A stretch of 64,000 bases of DNA from Streptococcus urinalis 2285-97. GTDB lineage: Bacteria; Bacillota; Bacilli; Lactobacillales; Streptococcaceae. Of the stretch, positions 48,320 through 58,516 are shown piece by piece. The position numbers and the translations under genes are program-made. Position 1 is the first letter of the stretch; the number at the start of each line of letters is the position of its first letter. Under the pieces are notes generated by a model. The model had not been told where the DNA came from, ran no database searches, and was given only the letters and a program-made list of their open reading frames with translations. The stretch covers positions 248,001 through 312,000 of the forward strand of contig NZ_AEUZ02000001.1 of NCBI RefSeq assembly GCF_000188055.2. The letters are read 5' to 3'.

Positions 48320-50698
48320 ATGAAAAAAGACACCTCTTTATTTTCACTTGATCGCCGTCGATTAGGGAAAATGAGAAAAAAACTAGAAGAGATAAACGCT
48401 CTAAAAGCTGAAATGGCAGCCTTAACAGATGATGCTTTATCTCGAAAAACATTAGAATTTAAAGAACGTCTTGCAAATGGTGCGACCATAGATGACCTTT
48501 TAGTTGAAGCTTTTGCGGTTGTTCGTGAAGTTGACAAGAGAATTTTAGGAATGTTTCCATTTGATGTTCAAGTCTTAGGTGGCATTGTTTTACATCAGGG
48601 TAATATCGCTGAAATGAAAACAGGTGAAGGAAAAACCCTGACAGCCACGATGCCTTTATACCTTAATGCATTAGAAGAAAAAGGAGCTTTCTTAATTACT
48701 AATAGTGAGTATCTAGCTATAAGAGATGCAACTGAAATGCGCAAAGTCTATGAGTTTTTGCAATTAAGTGTAGGAATTGGTGTCTTTGACGATCCTAATC
48801 GAAAAGTAGAAGTTGAGGAAAAGCGTGCCATTTATCATTCTGACATTATCTACACCACAAATAGTGCACTGGGTTTTGACTATCTGATCGATAATTTGGC
48901 AACTTCTAGTGATAAAAAGTACATGCGACCTTTTCATTATGCCATTATTGATGAAGCAGATGCTGTCTTGTTAGATATGGCACAAACGCCACTTGTTATT
49001 TCAGGTGCACCGCGCGTGCAACCAAATCTTTATGCGGTTTCTGATGAATTTGTCCTTAGTCTAGAAGAAGAGACAGATTATTACCTTGATCGTGAGCGTA
49101 AAGAAGTCTATTTGAAGAAAAAAGGAATTAACGAAGCAAAACGCTATTTTAGTCAAAAAGGCTTATATACGAAGGGGAATAAAGAACTGGTTCGTCACCT
49201 TAATTTAGCACTAAAAGCACATACTCTTTTTGAAAATGGGAAAGATTATGTGATTCATGACGAAGAAGTCAAATTATTGGATAAAGGGAATGGCCGTATT
49301 TTATCTGGCACTAAACTTCAAGGCGGTATTCATCAGGCTATTGAGGAAAAAGAGAAGGTGAAAGTAACACCAGAAATGCGTTCTATGGCTTCAATCACTT
49401 ATCAAAATCTCTTTCTAATGTTTGATACACTTGCTGGAATGACAGGAACAGGAAAAACGGCAGAAGACGAACTTATTGAAACCTTTAATATGGAAGTTGT
49501 CAGAATTCCAACCAATAAACCAGTCATTAGGCAAGACTTTCCTGATCGTATTTATACCACTCTACCTGAAAAAATCAATGCTACCATTCAATTTGTTAAG
49601 CAGATCCATACGACAGGACAGCCAATTTTACTAGTGACAGGTTCTGTTAGAATGTCAGAACTCTTTTCTGAAATATTACTCTTGGAAGGATTACCACATA
49701 GCTTGTTGAATGCTCAAAGTGCTGCAAGAGAAGCACAAATGATTGCTGAAGCTGGTCAGATGAATAGTATTACTGTTGCTACTAATATGGCAGGTCGAGG
49801 CACTGATATCAAGTTAGGTCAGGGTGTGAAAGCGTTAGGTGGTTTAGCAGTCATTGGCACAGAACGCATGGCTAGTCAACGTATGGACCTACAATTACGA
49901 GGACGTTCAGGTAGGCAAGGAGAACCAGGCTTTAGTCAATTTTTTGTTTCTTTTGAAGATGATCTCATTATGGAATCAGGATCAAAATGGGCACATCGTT
50001 ATTTCAAAAAACATAAGGATGCACGTGATGACGCTATTCCAAAAGAACTAAAAGGGTATAGGTATCGTAGATTATTTAAAAAGGCTCAAGAGACTAGTGA
50101 TGCTAAGGGGCAATCATCGCGCTCTAATACATTGGAATTTGATGAAAGTGTCAAAATTCAAAGAGAATTAATTTATCAAGAACGTGACAATATCATCTAC
50201 AATCGGAATAAAGATTTTAATGCAGACTTTATTGTTAAAAAAGTAATTGCTGATTTTGTGACAAATGAAGAGATTTCTAGAGATAATGTGACACGTTTTA
50301 TTCTTGATAATATGACATATGGATTTACAGGCTTTCCAAATCAGCTAAGTTTTAAGGAGAAAGAAGCTGTCCATCAGTTTTTAAATGAGTTAGCACAAGA
50401 GATTTTAGATAAAAAGAGACTTTACTTAACAAAAGATTTTGTTGATTTGGAACGCAATAGTGTCTTAAAAGCAATTGATGAATGTTGGGTAGAAGAAGTC
50501 GATTACTTGCAACAACTACGTACTGTAGCAGTAGCCAGACAAACTGCTCAACGAAACCCCATCTATGAGTATCATCAAGAGGCTTATCAATCTTTTTTGA
50601 CCATGAAAGAGGACATTTACAAACTAACCTTTAGACATTTATTACTAAGTGAAGTAACCTATACTAAGAAAAACGAATTACAAATTTATTTTGTGTAA
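48320..50698 (+). CDS. secA2: Accessory Sec translocase ATPase SecA2
   Basis: 792 residues, shorter than SecA1 (about 840). Walker A is [11 protein letters not shown] (about residue 104), the DEAD-type Walker [12 protein letters not shown] (about 210), and the helicase motifs [10 protein letters not shown] and [13 protein letters not shown] are present. The C-terminal zinc/SecB-binding tail of SecA1 is missing, as in the SecA2 class. It drives export of the serine-rich proteins through SecY2. AAAAAGGAAA precedes the ATG. Confidence 0.96.
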   Translation: MKKDTSLFSLDRRRLGKMRKKLEEINALKAEMAALTDDALSRKTLEFKERLANGATIDDLLVEAFAVVREVDKRILGMFPFDVQVLGGIVLHQGNIAEMKTGEGKTLTATMPLYLNALEEKGAFLITNSEYLAIRDATEMRKVYEFLQLSVGIGVFDDPNRKVEVEEKRAIYHSDIIYTTNSALGFDYLIDNLATSSDKKYMRPFHYAIIDEADAVLLDMAQTPLVISGAPRVQPNLYAVSDEFVLSLEEETDYYLDRERKEVYLKKKGINEAKRYFSQKGLYTKGNKELVRHLNLALKAHTLFENGKDYVIHDEEVKLLDKGNGRILSGTKLQGGIHQAIEEKEKVKVTPEMRSMASITYQNLFLMFDTLAGMTGTGKTAEDELIETFNMEVVRIPTNKPVIRQDFPDRIYTTLPEKINATIQFVKQIHTTGQPILLVTGSVRMSELFSEILLLEGLPHSLLNAQSAAREAQMIAEAGQMNSITVATNMAGRGTDIKLGQGVKALGGLAVIGTERMASQRMDLQLRGRSGRQGEPGFSQFFVSFEDDLIMESGSKWAHRYFKKHKDARDDAIPKELKGYRYRRLFKKAQETSDAKGQSSRSNTLEFDESVKIQRELIYQERDNIIYNRNKDFNADFIVKKVIADFVTNEEISRDNVTRFILDNMTYGFTGFPNQLSFKEKEAVHQFLNELAQEILDKKRLYLTKDFVDLERNSVLKAIDECWVEEVDYLQQLRTVAVARQTAQRNPIYEYHQEAYQSFLTMKEDIYKLTFRHLLLSEVTYTKKNELQIYFV

Positions 50699-50712
50699 TT
50701 GAGGAGCAATTA

Positions 50713-52221
50713 ATGACAGTTTATAATATTAATCATGGCATAGGCTGGGCAAGTAGCGGTGTTGAGTATGCCCAAGCTTACCGTTCTTCTATTTTTAAAA
50801 AGATTGGTGCAGATGCCAAATTTATTTTCACGGATTTGTTTGTTCAAGATAATCTCTCTGATTTGACTAGAAACATTGGTTTTAGTGACTCTGATATTAT
50901 TTGGTTATATGGTTGGTTTACGGATATTCCAGTTGGTCCAGTAACAGTTACTTTAGATGACTTAAAAGCTAAGGTCAGTGAACCAATCATTAGAGAAGAA
51001 ACAAATGGAAAATCAACGAAACTCTTCTTTTCAGATGATTCTTTTTGGACAGTTTATTTTAATAATCCTGAAAAAAAGACTGTTCACCGCGTTGAAATTG
51101 TTTCTAGAAATATTTTGGTAAGAAAAGATTATTACACAAGTCGGAGAATTTTTTCAGAATACTATTATCCAAAAAATAAAACAATCTTTGTCAATGAAAG
51201 GCACTTTTATAATCAAGATGGGTCAATTGCTTATATTGAACTGGTTGATGGAAAAGAGAGTCAATTCAAATTTTCAAATTGTCTTTTACCTTCAAAATCA
51301 GCTTTTTTTGATTACTTTATGAGTCAGTTACAATTGACTAAAGAAGATGTTCTTATATTAGATCGTTCCACAGATATTGGTCAATCTGTTTTTCGTTATG
51401 CAAAACCTGCACGTTTAGGTGTTGTGATTCATGCAGAGCATTTTAGTGAAAATGCAGTAACAGATCAAACGATTTTGTGGAATAATTATTATGATTATCA
51501 ATTTACCAATGCTAGTAAAGTTGATTTTTTCATTACGGCTACTGAAAAACAAAAAGAAGTTTTGACAGCTCAATTTGAAAAATACACCAATCAAAAACCG
51601 ACGATTGTTACTATTCCAGTAGGCTCCATTGATCAGCTTCAAATACCAGAAGAAGAAAGAAAGAAACATCATGCCATAACTGCCTCGCGTTTAGCTTCTG
51701 AAAAACATGTAGATTGGCTAGTAAAAGCTGTGATTAAAGCAAGAAAAACCATTACAGATCTTACTTTTGATATTTATGGCTCTGGGCAAGAAAGTCAATT
51801 GATTTCATCCATTATTGAAGAAAATCAAGCTAAAGATTACATCAGACTAATGGGACATCATGATTTGAGTAAGGTTTATTCACAGTATGATTTGTATTTA
51901 TCGGCATCAAAAAGTGAAGGCTTTGGATTAACACTACTAGAGGCTGTTGGGTCTGGTTTACCTTTGATTGGATTTGACGTTCGTTATGGGAATCAAACGT
52001 TTATCAGTGATGGCGAAAATGGTTATCTTATTTCACTTGAAAATCGTGACAAAGAATCTGACATCATTGAGGCTATTTGTCAAAAGATAATTCAACTCTA
52101 CCGTGATGCTAATTGGGAACACTTCTCTGAGAAATCATATCAATTGGCACAGGGCTATCTTACAACGGAAATAGAACAAAAATGGCGTGCTTTACTAGAA
52201 GGGGGTAACCAAAATGATTAA
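50713..52221 (+). CDS. gtfA: Accessory Sec glycosyltransferase GtfA
   Basis: 502 residues, GT4 family. It starts MTVYNINHGIGWASSGVEYAQAYR, the GtfA opening. The donor site has ASRLASEKHVDWLVKA and the EX7E-like SKSEGFGLTLLEAVGSGLPLIG. GtfA with GtfB adds the first GlcNAc to Ser/Thr of the adhesin. GAGGAG precedes the ATG. It overlaps gtfB by eight bases. Confidence 0.95.
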   Translation: MTVYNINHGIGWASSGVEYAQAYRSSIFKKIGADAKFIFTDLFVQDNLSDLTRNIGFSDSDIIWLYGWFTDIPVGPVTVTLDDLKAKVSEPIIREETNGKSTKLFFSDDSFWTVYFNNPEKKTVHRVEIVSRNILVRKDYYTSRRIFSEYYYPKNKTIFVNERHFYNQDGSIAYIELVDGKESQFKFSNCLLPSKSAFFDYFMSQLQLTKEDVLILDRSTDIGQSVFRYAKPARLGVVIHAEHFSENAVTDQTILWNNYYDYQFTNASKVDFFITATEKQKEVLTAQFEKYTNQKPTIVTIPVGSIDQLQIPEEERKKHHAITASRLASEKHVDWLVKAVIKARKTITDLTFDIYGSGQESQLISSIIEENQAKDYIRLMGHHDLSKVYSQYDLYLSASKSEGFGLTLLEAVGSGLPLIGFDVRYGNQTFISDGENGYLISLENRDKESDIIEAICQKIIQLYRDANWEHFSEKSYQLAQGYLTTEIEQKWRALLEGGNQND

Positions 52222-53548
52222 TCTCTTTGATCATTACAATCAACTAAGTTGGGATTTGCATTTTTCATTAATCTCTTCTGGTTATAAAAATCCGACAATT
52301 GTTCTTAATGATGATGGATTTTTACCAAATGATGTGACGTCACCTTATCTTTTTTATCTAGGATACGATGTTGAAGACTATTCACCACTTTATTACAACC
52401 AAGTGGCTGTACCAGATTATTGGGAAATTATTGGAACAAATACAGATGCGTTTGTTTATGATTTAGCTGAAAAAAAAGCTCATATTAGTTATAGCAATCC
52501 AAGCCATCGACGCTTTGTAAAAGAGGTGGATTGGTTGGATCATAACGGTAATGTTCTTGTGAAAGATTGTTATAACAAATCAGGCTATCGTTTTGCTCAA
52601 AAAAGCTATAATAAAGAATCAAAATTGGTTCAAACAACCTACTTTAACGCAATAGGACAAAGCGTTATTGTTGAAAATCACACCACTGGTGATATCCTTT
52701 TAACTCAAGAAGACAAAGAATTTGTCTTTAAACAAAAGGTTGATTTTGTCAGTCACTATTTGCGTGATGCACAATTTGATCTATCCGCCATTTTTTATAA
52801 TTCCTTAGCAACTCCTTTCTTGGTTTCATACTACCTTGCCAAACCTGGGAAAGATGTCCTTTTTTGGAATGAACCTATCAGGCAAACTATCCCTGGGAAT
52901 ATGATGGCACTTTTAGAACAAAAGAGTAGACCAACTAAAATAATTTTCCAAGATTGGCAGGCTTTCCAGAAAGCACAACAATTGTTAAGCCCTCAATATA
53001 AAAACCAAATTGACTTTCTTGGCTTTATGTATCCAAATAAGCGTCAAAATCAATTAACTGCAAATGCCTTTGTCTTAACAAATTCAGATCAAATAGAAGG
53101 TCTTGAGCAAATCATTCGTGAGCTTCCCGAACTCAACATTGCTATCGGTGCTATTACTGAGATGTCTCCTAAATTAATGGCTTTAGCTCAATATCAAAAT
53201 GTCACATTATACCCAAATATTGCAACACCAAAAGTTGAAGAACTTTATCAAGATTGTGACATTTACCTTGATATTAATCAATTTAATGAAATTTTGACAG
53301 CAGTGAGGACGGCTTTTGAGCATAATCAAGTCATTTTAGCTTTTAAGTCAACAGCTCATCAACCAAAATTTACAGCAAAAGAGCATATTGTGGAAGATGG
53401 TCATATAGCTGATATGATTAAACAACTAAAATTACTAATCAAGGATGAACAAGCATTCAGAAATGCAGTTGAAATGCAGCGCTTTAAAGATATCTCATCA
53501 CTTCCTCAAGATTATCAAGAGAAAGTAGGTGCTTTTTATGACGCCTAA
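52214..53548 (+). CDS. gtfB: Accessory Sec glycosylation chaperone/co-polymerase GtfB
   Basis: 444 residues. It begins MINLFDHYNQLSWDLHFSL, the GtfB (formerly stabilising protein) signature. GtfB is a catalytically dead GT-B fold that holds the acceptor polypeptide so that GtfA can add GlcNAc. A strong AGGGGGTAAC site lies before the ATG. It overlaps gtfA and the small downstream gene. Confidence 0.95.
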   Translation: MINLFDHYNQLSWDLHFSLISSGYKNPTIVLNDDGFLPNDVTSPYLFYLGYDVEDYSPLYYNQVAVPDYWEIIGTNTDAFVYDLAEKKAHISYSNPSHRRFVKEVDWLDHNGNVLVKDCYNKSGYRFAQKSYNKESKLVQTTYFNAIGQSVIVENHTTGDILLTQEDKEFVFKQKVDFVSHYLRDAQFDLSAIFYNSLATPFLVSYYLAKPGKDVLFWNEPIRQTIPGNMMALLEQKSRPTKIIFQDWQAFQKAQQLLSPQYKNQIDFLGFMYPNKRQNQLTANAFVLTNSDQIEGLEQIIRELPELNIAIGAITEMSPKLMALAQYQNVTLYPNIATPKVEELYQDCDIYLDINQFNEILTAVRTAFEHNQVILAFKSTAHQPKFTAKEHIVEDGHIADMIKQLKLLIKDEQAFRNAVEMQRFKDISSLPQDYQEKVGAFYDA

Positions 53549-53711
53549 AAATCCATTAGAAGAAAGTATCGAAAAAAGACTTCATAAAGAGAGGTATGTT
53601 GAACCTAAAAAGAAAAAAGAAGGCAACCCATTTAACCTCCAAATTGTTCTGGCAATTGCTATATTAATTGGACTCTTTTTATCACTGATGAAAATATTGG
53701 CTGTATTTTAA
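53538..53711 (+). CDS. asp4: Small SecE-like accessory Sec protein (Asp4 type)
   Basis: 57 residues: a charged, Lys-rich N-terminal half followed by one membrane helix (about residues 33-55, NLQIVLAIAILIGLFLSLMK). This SecE-like layout and the position after gtfB fit Asp4, the SecE-type partner of SecY2. A GTG three codons upstream is in frame, but AAAGTAGG suits the ATG at 53538. It overlaps the end of gtfB by 11 bases. No second small gene (SecG-like Asp5) follows. Confidence 0.75.
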   Translation: MTPKNPLEESIEKRLHKERYVEPKKKKEGNPFNLQIVLAIAILIGLFLSLMKILAVF

Positions 53712-54057
53712 TAGATTTTTTCTTAAAAAAGACATTGCTAAAATTTCTTAAGTAGATGGATTTCTGTGATACTTCTACCATTGTCAAAATAAAAAATAAG
53801 TTATCAACAATAGGTATTTAACAAGTAACAGTCTTGTTGGTTTAGAATTATAGCTTTTATTATTAGGCCTATTTGACTATAAAAATAAAATGTTAATGAA
53901 AATAAGAAAAGTAAGGCATTGTTCTTACTTTTTTTTAATGTATTTGAAAAATAAATCCAATTTAGGCTATTTTAATTGTGTTAAAACTTGATAAAAGGTA
54001 TGATATAATCGTAAACTTAAATATTCAGATATTTGTGTCTTGTAAGGAGGTTTAAAA
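53712..54057 (+). other. Intergenic region between the accessory Sec operon and serine-rich protein 3 (346 bases)
   Basis: No open frame of note and no Asp5-like coding region were found. It holds a terminator AAAAGTAAG (53907-53915) with CTTACTTTT (53924-53932) and T run, and an extended -10 promoter TGATATAAT (54001-54009). An AAGGAGG ribosome site (54044-54050) follows. Confidence 0.6.
53907..53938 (+). terminator. Terminator of the accessory Sec operon
   Basis: AAAAGTAAG pairs with CTTACTTTT around eight bases, followed by a run of T. It lies about 195 bases after the last gene. Confidence 0.82.
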
Positions 54058-57000
54058 TTGATAAAGAAAAATAATGGAAAAAAAGCTTATTTCTGATACC
54101 CAAGTACGTGTCAAAATGTATAAAGCTGGTAAAAATTGGGTAAGTATTCTCATTTCAAAATGGAAAATGATTAAACAAGGTGGACAAACAATAACATTAA
54201 AAAAGCGTGAGTCCTCAATTGATTCTGCTGAACTTTCTTTACAAAATAGACAGTATATAAAAGCTCTTCTTTTAGCAGGAACGGTTTCTGGTGGAGCACT
54301 TATTTCAAATGCTGTTGTACAGGCAGATGAAACGACAGTTGCAACAGATACCACAAATGCCAGTAGTAATACAGATGTTGTGATTGTCTCAACAACGGAA
54401 ACAGCAAGTACATCTTCTACTGGAAGCACTAGTACAAGCGTTACTAGTGAATCACAATCTTCTACTAGTCAGTCATTATCAGATGGTCAAGAGAGTCAAA
54501 CACTTAGCACTACATCGACAGACACAAGGAGTCAAACCTCAGAGTCGCTATCAAAAACGTCTGAAGGTAGTTCTACATCAATATCAGCATCTGAATCAAC
54601 ATCAGAAGTAACACCTAGAATGGTTAGAAGTCGAGTATACGTTCGTGCAGCAGCTACCACACCGACAGATGTAACCTCTCAGTTAACCAATGTGGCAATA
54701 TCATTTAACGATAGTCAAAATGTCAATCCAGGAACCATTAACATGGGTACTGGTGAGCATTTGTATTTAGAAACATCATTTCAAATAGCTTCCGCACGCG
54801 CAAATGATACTTTTTCAATCAAACTAAGTGATAATTTGGATATAAATGGCGTGGGTACTAGCTTAACTGTTGAACAGATTCAATCAAATGGAGAAACTTT
54901 AGCAACAGGTGTTTATGATCCTGACACACACACTATCAAATACACCTTCACATCGGATATTATTAATGTGACTAAAGCGTCTGTTACCAATCCAATCTGG
55001 CCAGATGATCGCTTAATCCCAAATACAACTTCTGGACAAACATTTACTGCTAGTGTAGGTACAACAAGTCAATCTATTACTGAGAATATTTCTTATGGGA
55101 CAGAGACCACTACTAAAGTAGGAAATCAAGATTTACAAATAAATTCGCGCATTGTTCAGCAGGATGAAACAACCCAAACAGTAACATATAATACTTTAGT
55201 TAATCCAAATGGTAATAATCTAACAACTAGTTATCATTATTATTCTGAAATTACTAATGTTACAAATACTGATGACGGTACTGGACATATCATTACCAGT
55301 ACGGTAAATTTAAGAGATGCAACAGTTCAGATTTATAGAGGGACAACTACAACAATTGGTCAAAGTATTAATCCTGATCTATCAACCCTAACTGATGTGA
55401 CAGATGTCTATTCACATACAGTAGACCAATATGGAAATATTGTCATTGATTGGGGAAATAATGCTTTTTCAGATACAAACAATAATGTCTATATGATTGT
55501 TGTAAAAGCGTCATATAATAATACCGAAGATATTGGACTTGTATCAAGTCTTGAAACTATCGTCCTAAATAGATATAAATTTGCTGCTTACCATGGTGCC
55601 TATGTCAGAGATGCTACAGGTAAGAGTGCCTTTGAGTCTGAGAAAACTGCTGAATCGTTAAGTGTTTCTAGTTCAGAATCGTTATCACTTCATGATCAAT
55701 CACTCAGTGAGTCAAACTCGATTTCTTTAGTCGCACATGATCAATCTGTTTCGCAATCAGAATCAGTTTCATTATCTGAATACACACAATCTGTCAGTGC
55801 ATCTTTATCAACGGAACAATCTGAGCATGAGGCTTCGGTAAATGCTTCAATTTCAGAATCATTGTCTCAACATGATCAATCAGTTAGCCTATCAACATCT
55901 GAAAGTATTTCTAATTTTGAAGTCTCTGTTAGCACTTCAGAATCTCTAGCAGACTCTGAGTATTACCAATCTGTAGTGACATCAGTATCAGCCTCTGCTT
56001 CATTGAAAGAATAACAAGAGAGTCTTTCAGCTTCAGAATCGCTATCGACTAGAGATGCATCTGTATTAACTTCAGTTTCAGAATCTTTATCCAATCAGGA
56101 AAAGTCATTGAGTCTTTCAGAGTCCACATCCTTATCGGCTTATGAGGAATTCACAAAAAAATCGGCCTCAGAATCACAGTCAGTTTATGAAAGTTCTGTT
56201 CTAGCTTCAACTTCAGCATCTCTATCAACAGAAGAAGAATCAGCAAGTCTAGTTGCCTCAGAATCCTTATCCAATCAAGAGAAGTCAATGAGCGATCTTG
56301 ATTCGACATCACTCTCGGAATATGAACAATCGATTTTAGAATCAGCTTCAGCTTCAGTATCATTGTATGATCAATCCCTAGAAAACTCAGCTTCAGAATC
56401 ACAGTCAGTTTATGAAAATTCGATCTTCGTTTCAACATCGGCTTCTATTTCTGAAAAAGATAGATTAGAAAATCAATCCTTATCAGAGTCTTTATCAGAA
56501 TCTCAGGCCAGTGTTTTGCAATCTGAATCAGAATCCCTCTCAAATGATGCTGCTTCAATCAGTGCTTCAGAATCACTTGCAGATTCACAATATTATGAGT
56601 CAGTGATGACCTCTACTTCAAATTCCGTATCCTTACAAGAATATCAAGCTAGTTTATCAGCCTCAGAATCACTTTCTATTTACGATCAATCCTTAGAAAA
56701 CTCAGCTTCAGAATCACAATCAATATATGAAAATTCTGTACTAGCTTCAACATCAGAGTCAATTTCTGAAAAAGATAAGCAAGAAAATCAATCTTTATCA
56801 GAATTCTTGTCAGAATCACAAGAAAGTGTTCTAAAATCAGAATCAGAGTCACTTTCAAATGCTGATAAATCAGTGAGCATTCAAGCATCAGAATCGCAAT
56901 CAATCAGTGAAAAGGATGAATTCACTTCAGAATCTATTTCTCTGTCACAATATGAGTCTTCTGCTAGTCAGAAATTGTCCGAATCATCATCAGCTTATGA

Positions 57001-57421
57001 TCAATCAGTCAATGCTTCTTTATCAGAATCACAATCATCATTTGATGAGTCAGTATTTGAATCAACTTCAGAATCACTCTTCCAAGATGATGAGTTGGGA
57101 AGTAATTCACTAGCGGGGTCACTAATTGAAAGATTCTTCTCAGAAAGTAGTTCAGAGTCTCTAAGTTTAAGTCAATCACTCAGTTTATCTGAACAAACAT
57201 CGATGAGTAGTAGTGAAACAACGATGACATCAGAGCACCTATCACTGTCTGCTAGTCAAAACGCTTCAACATCTGAGACAATTAAAAACCAAGCTGTTCA
57301 GCATAAGCACCAAGAACTTCCAAATACAGGAGATGAAACTAATAAGTCTAATCTATTGGTCGGACAAGGTATATTAATAGCAATATTAGGATTACTTGGT
57401 TTCAAGAAGAAAAAAGAGTAG
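54058..57421 (+). pseudogene. Serine-rich surface adhesin 3, nonsense codon and doubtful start
   Basis: The strong AAGGAGG site serves a TTG at 54058, but that frame ends after 12 codons. Removing one A from the A7 run at 54078-54084 joins it to the long frame. An ATG at 54074 opens that frame directly, though it is 23 bases from the ribosome site. The signal peptide (RVKMYKAGKNWV) is of the accessory-Sec type, about 90 residues. A Ser-rich segment and a binding region (about 54650-55630) follow, then a long repeat region. TAA at 56012-56014 interrupts the repeats; a parallel repeat reads SLQEYQASLSASES where this one reads SLKE-stop-QESLSASES, so TAT became TAA. The frame is open again to 57421 and ends with LPNTG (57317-57331), a hydrophobic helix and FKKKKE. 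Without the stop it would be about 1,115 residues. Confidence 0.85.
56366..56890 (+). repeat. Long (about 105-residue) repeat in serine-rich protein 3
   Basis: The block beginning YDQSLENSASESQSVYENS at 56366 recurs at 56681, exactly 315 bases later, and extends for about 70 residues of clear similarity. Within it the basic pattern is SES plus an aromatic or charged pair every 10-12 residues (YDQS, YENS, YYES). It is a different repeat design from the plain Ser/Asp/Gly units of protein 2. Confidence 0.75.
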
Positions 57422-57430
57422 TCAAGAGAT

Positions 57431-57463
57431 AAAAAAGTAAAGGTTTAACCTTTACTTTTTTTG
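57431..57463. terminator. Bidirectional terminator between serine-rich protein 3 and the LysR gene
   Basis: AAAAAAGTAAAGG pairs perfectly with CCTTTACTTTTTT around TTTAA. A second inverted repeat (AATAGATT with AATCTATT) just before the LysR stop may add to termination on the minus strand. Confidence 0.9.
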
Positions 57464-57497
57464 TTAATAAATTTAAATAGATTAGGTCTAATCCAAT

Positions 57498-58391
57498 CTA
57501 TTTTTTCTGTTTAAATGATTTTGTGACATATGAAATAAAATCTTCGGTAGCTGGTGATATTTTTGCATCTGTTAAGTAGGCAAGGTAGTAGTAATGCGAT
57601 GCTTTTAATTCATCTAGTTCTATAATATCAACGTCTAGTGTCTGTAGCAAATCCATTCTTGGTAATATAGAAATTCCAAATTGTTGTGCTACAAGTCCAG
57701 CAATAGTTTCATCTTCTTCAACTTCAAATGCTACCGTCACTTCATCACTAAAACCTTTAAAAAGATTATTATAAATAGGTCTCAACCCACTTCGTTTTGA
57801 AAACCAAATTTGTGGATAAGAAAGAGTATCTTTAAGTTGAACCTTATCTAAAGTCGACAAAGGATGGTCCTTCGGCACAACGAGGACCATATCTTGAACA
57901 GCAATAGGAATATAACTAATCTGTTTATATTGGTCTAATTTTGAACAAAATGCAAGGTCATATTTCCCATCAATAACACCTTGTAATAAATCGATTGACA
58001 TGCCACTATCATTAAAAAAATTAAACTGGATATGGTGATTAGGATAATTGGACATAAAATCTCTAATGAGATTTGGCACAATATAATGACTCAGTGATCT
58101 TAGTAAAGCAATATCTAATTGAATGGTCATTTGTGCATGTGCTTGCATGGTCACAACAGTATCATCAATAATGCTTAAAGCTTTTTGAATTTCCTCTTTG
58201 AAAACGTCACCTTCCTTGGTTAGTATGACATTTCGTCCTTGTTTTTTAAAAAGAGGTAATCCCAATTCTTCTTCAATCATGGCAATAGCGTGACTTAAAG
58301 TTGGCTGAGTAATATGCAATTGTTCAGCAGCTTTTGTGTAATGCTCTAAATTTGCAAGTGTCACAAAATACCTTAAATGTTGTAGATTCAT
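57498..58391 (-). CDS. LysR-type transcriptional regulator
   Basis: 297 residues. The winged helix-turn-helix starts MNLQHLRYFVTLANLEHYTKAAEQLHITQPTLSHAI; the effector-binding domain covers about 90-290. An in-frame ATG lies 11 codons upstream, but AAAGGGTGATAGG is correctly placed for the ATG at 58391 and the family normally starts there. It is divergent from the TIM-barrel gene. LysR regulators commonly control the divergent operon in response to a pathway compound, here possibly shikimate or quinate (inference). Confidence 0.92.
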   Translation of the reverse strand: MNLQHLRYFVTLANLEHYTKAAEQLHITQPTLSHAIAMIEEELGLPLFKKQGRNVILTKEGDVFKEEIQKALSIIDDTVVTMQAHAQMTIQLDIALLRSLSHYIVPNLIRDFMSNYPNHHIQFNFFNDSGMSIDLLQGVIDGKYDLAFCSKLDQYKQISYIPIAVQDMVLVVPKDHPLSTLDKVQLKDTLSYPQIWFSKRSGLRPIYNNLFKGFSDEVTVAFEVEEDETIAGLVAQQFGISILPRMDLLQTLDVDIIELDELKASHYYYLAYLTDAKISPATEDFISYVTKSFKQKK

Positions 58392-58429
58392 CCTATCACC
58401 CTTTCTTATCAGTAAGTCTAGCATAAACG

Positions 58430-58444
58430 ATAAATTTTTTCTAT
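58430..58444. promoter_or_regulatory. Candidate LysR-type operator in the divergent region
   Basis: ATA, nine bases, TAT (T-N11-A type). Its centre is about 65 bp before the start predicted for the divergent operon, the usual recognition site position. A second symmetric element, TGGAAAGCCTTTCA, follows at about 58443-58456, as expected for a two-site LysR control region. Confidence 0.5.
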
Positions 58445-58466
58445 GGAAAGCCTTTCAAAAATCAAT

Positions 58467-58495
58467 TTGTTTTTGTGAATTTTTTAACTTATAAT
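58467..58495 (+). promoter_or_regulatory. Promoter of the TIM-barrel/SDR/MFS/dehydrogenase cluster
   Basis: TTGTTT (58467-58472), 17 bases, TATAAT (58490-58495). A GAGGGGAG ribosome site follows. Confidence 0.7.
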
Positions 58496-58516
58496 GAAAA
58501 TAAAGAGGGGAGTGAC

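Noticed and set aside
48304..48537. Minus-strand open frame at the start of secA2
   Set aside because: Lies wholly within secA2 on the other strand, no ribosome site or recognisable product.
56151..56903. Minus-strand open frames opposite the repeats of serine-rich protein 3
   Set aside because: Products of repeat periodicity, as for protein 2; no start signals.
56108..57421. Separate serine-rich gene starting at 56108
   Set aside because: TTG inside the repeat region without ribosome site or signal peptide; in frame with the part before the stop at 56012.
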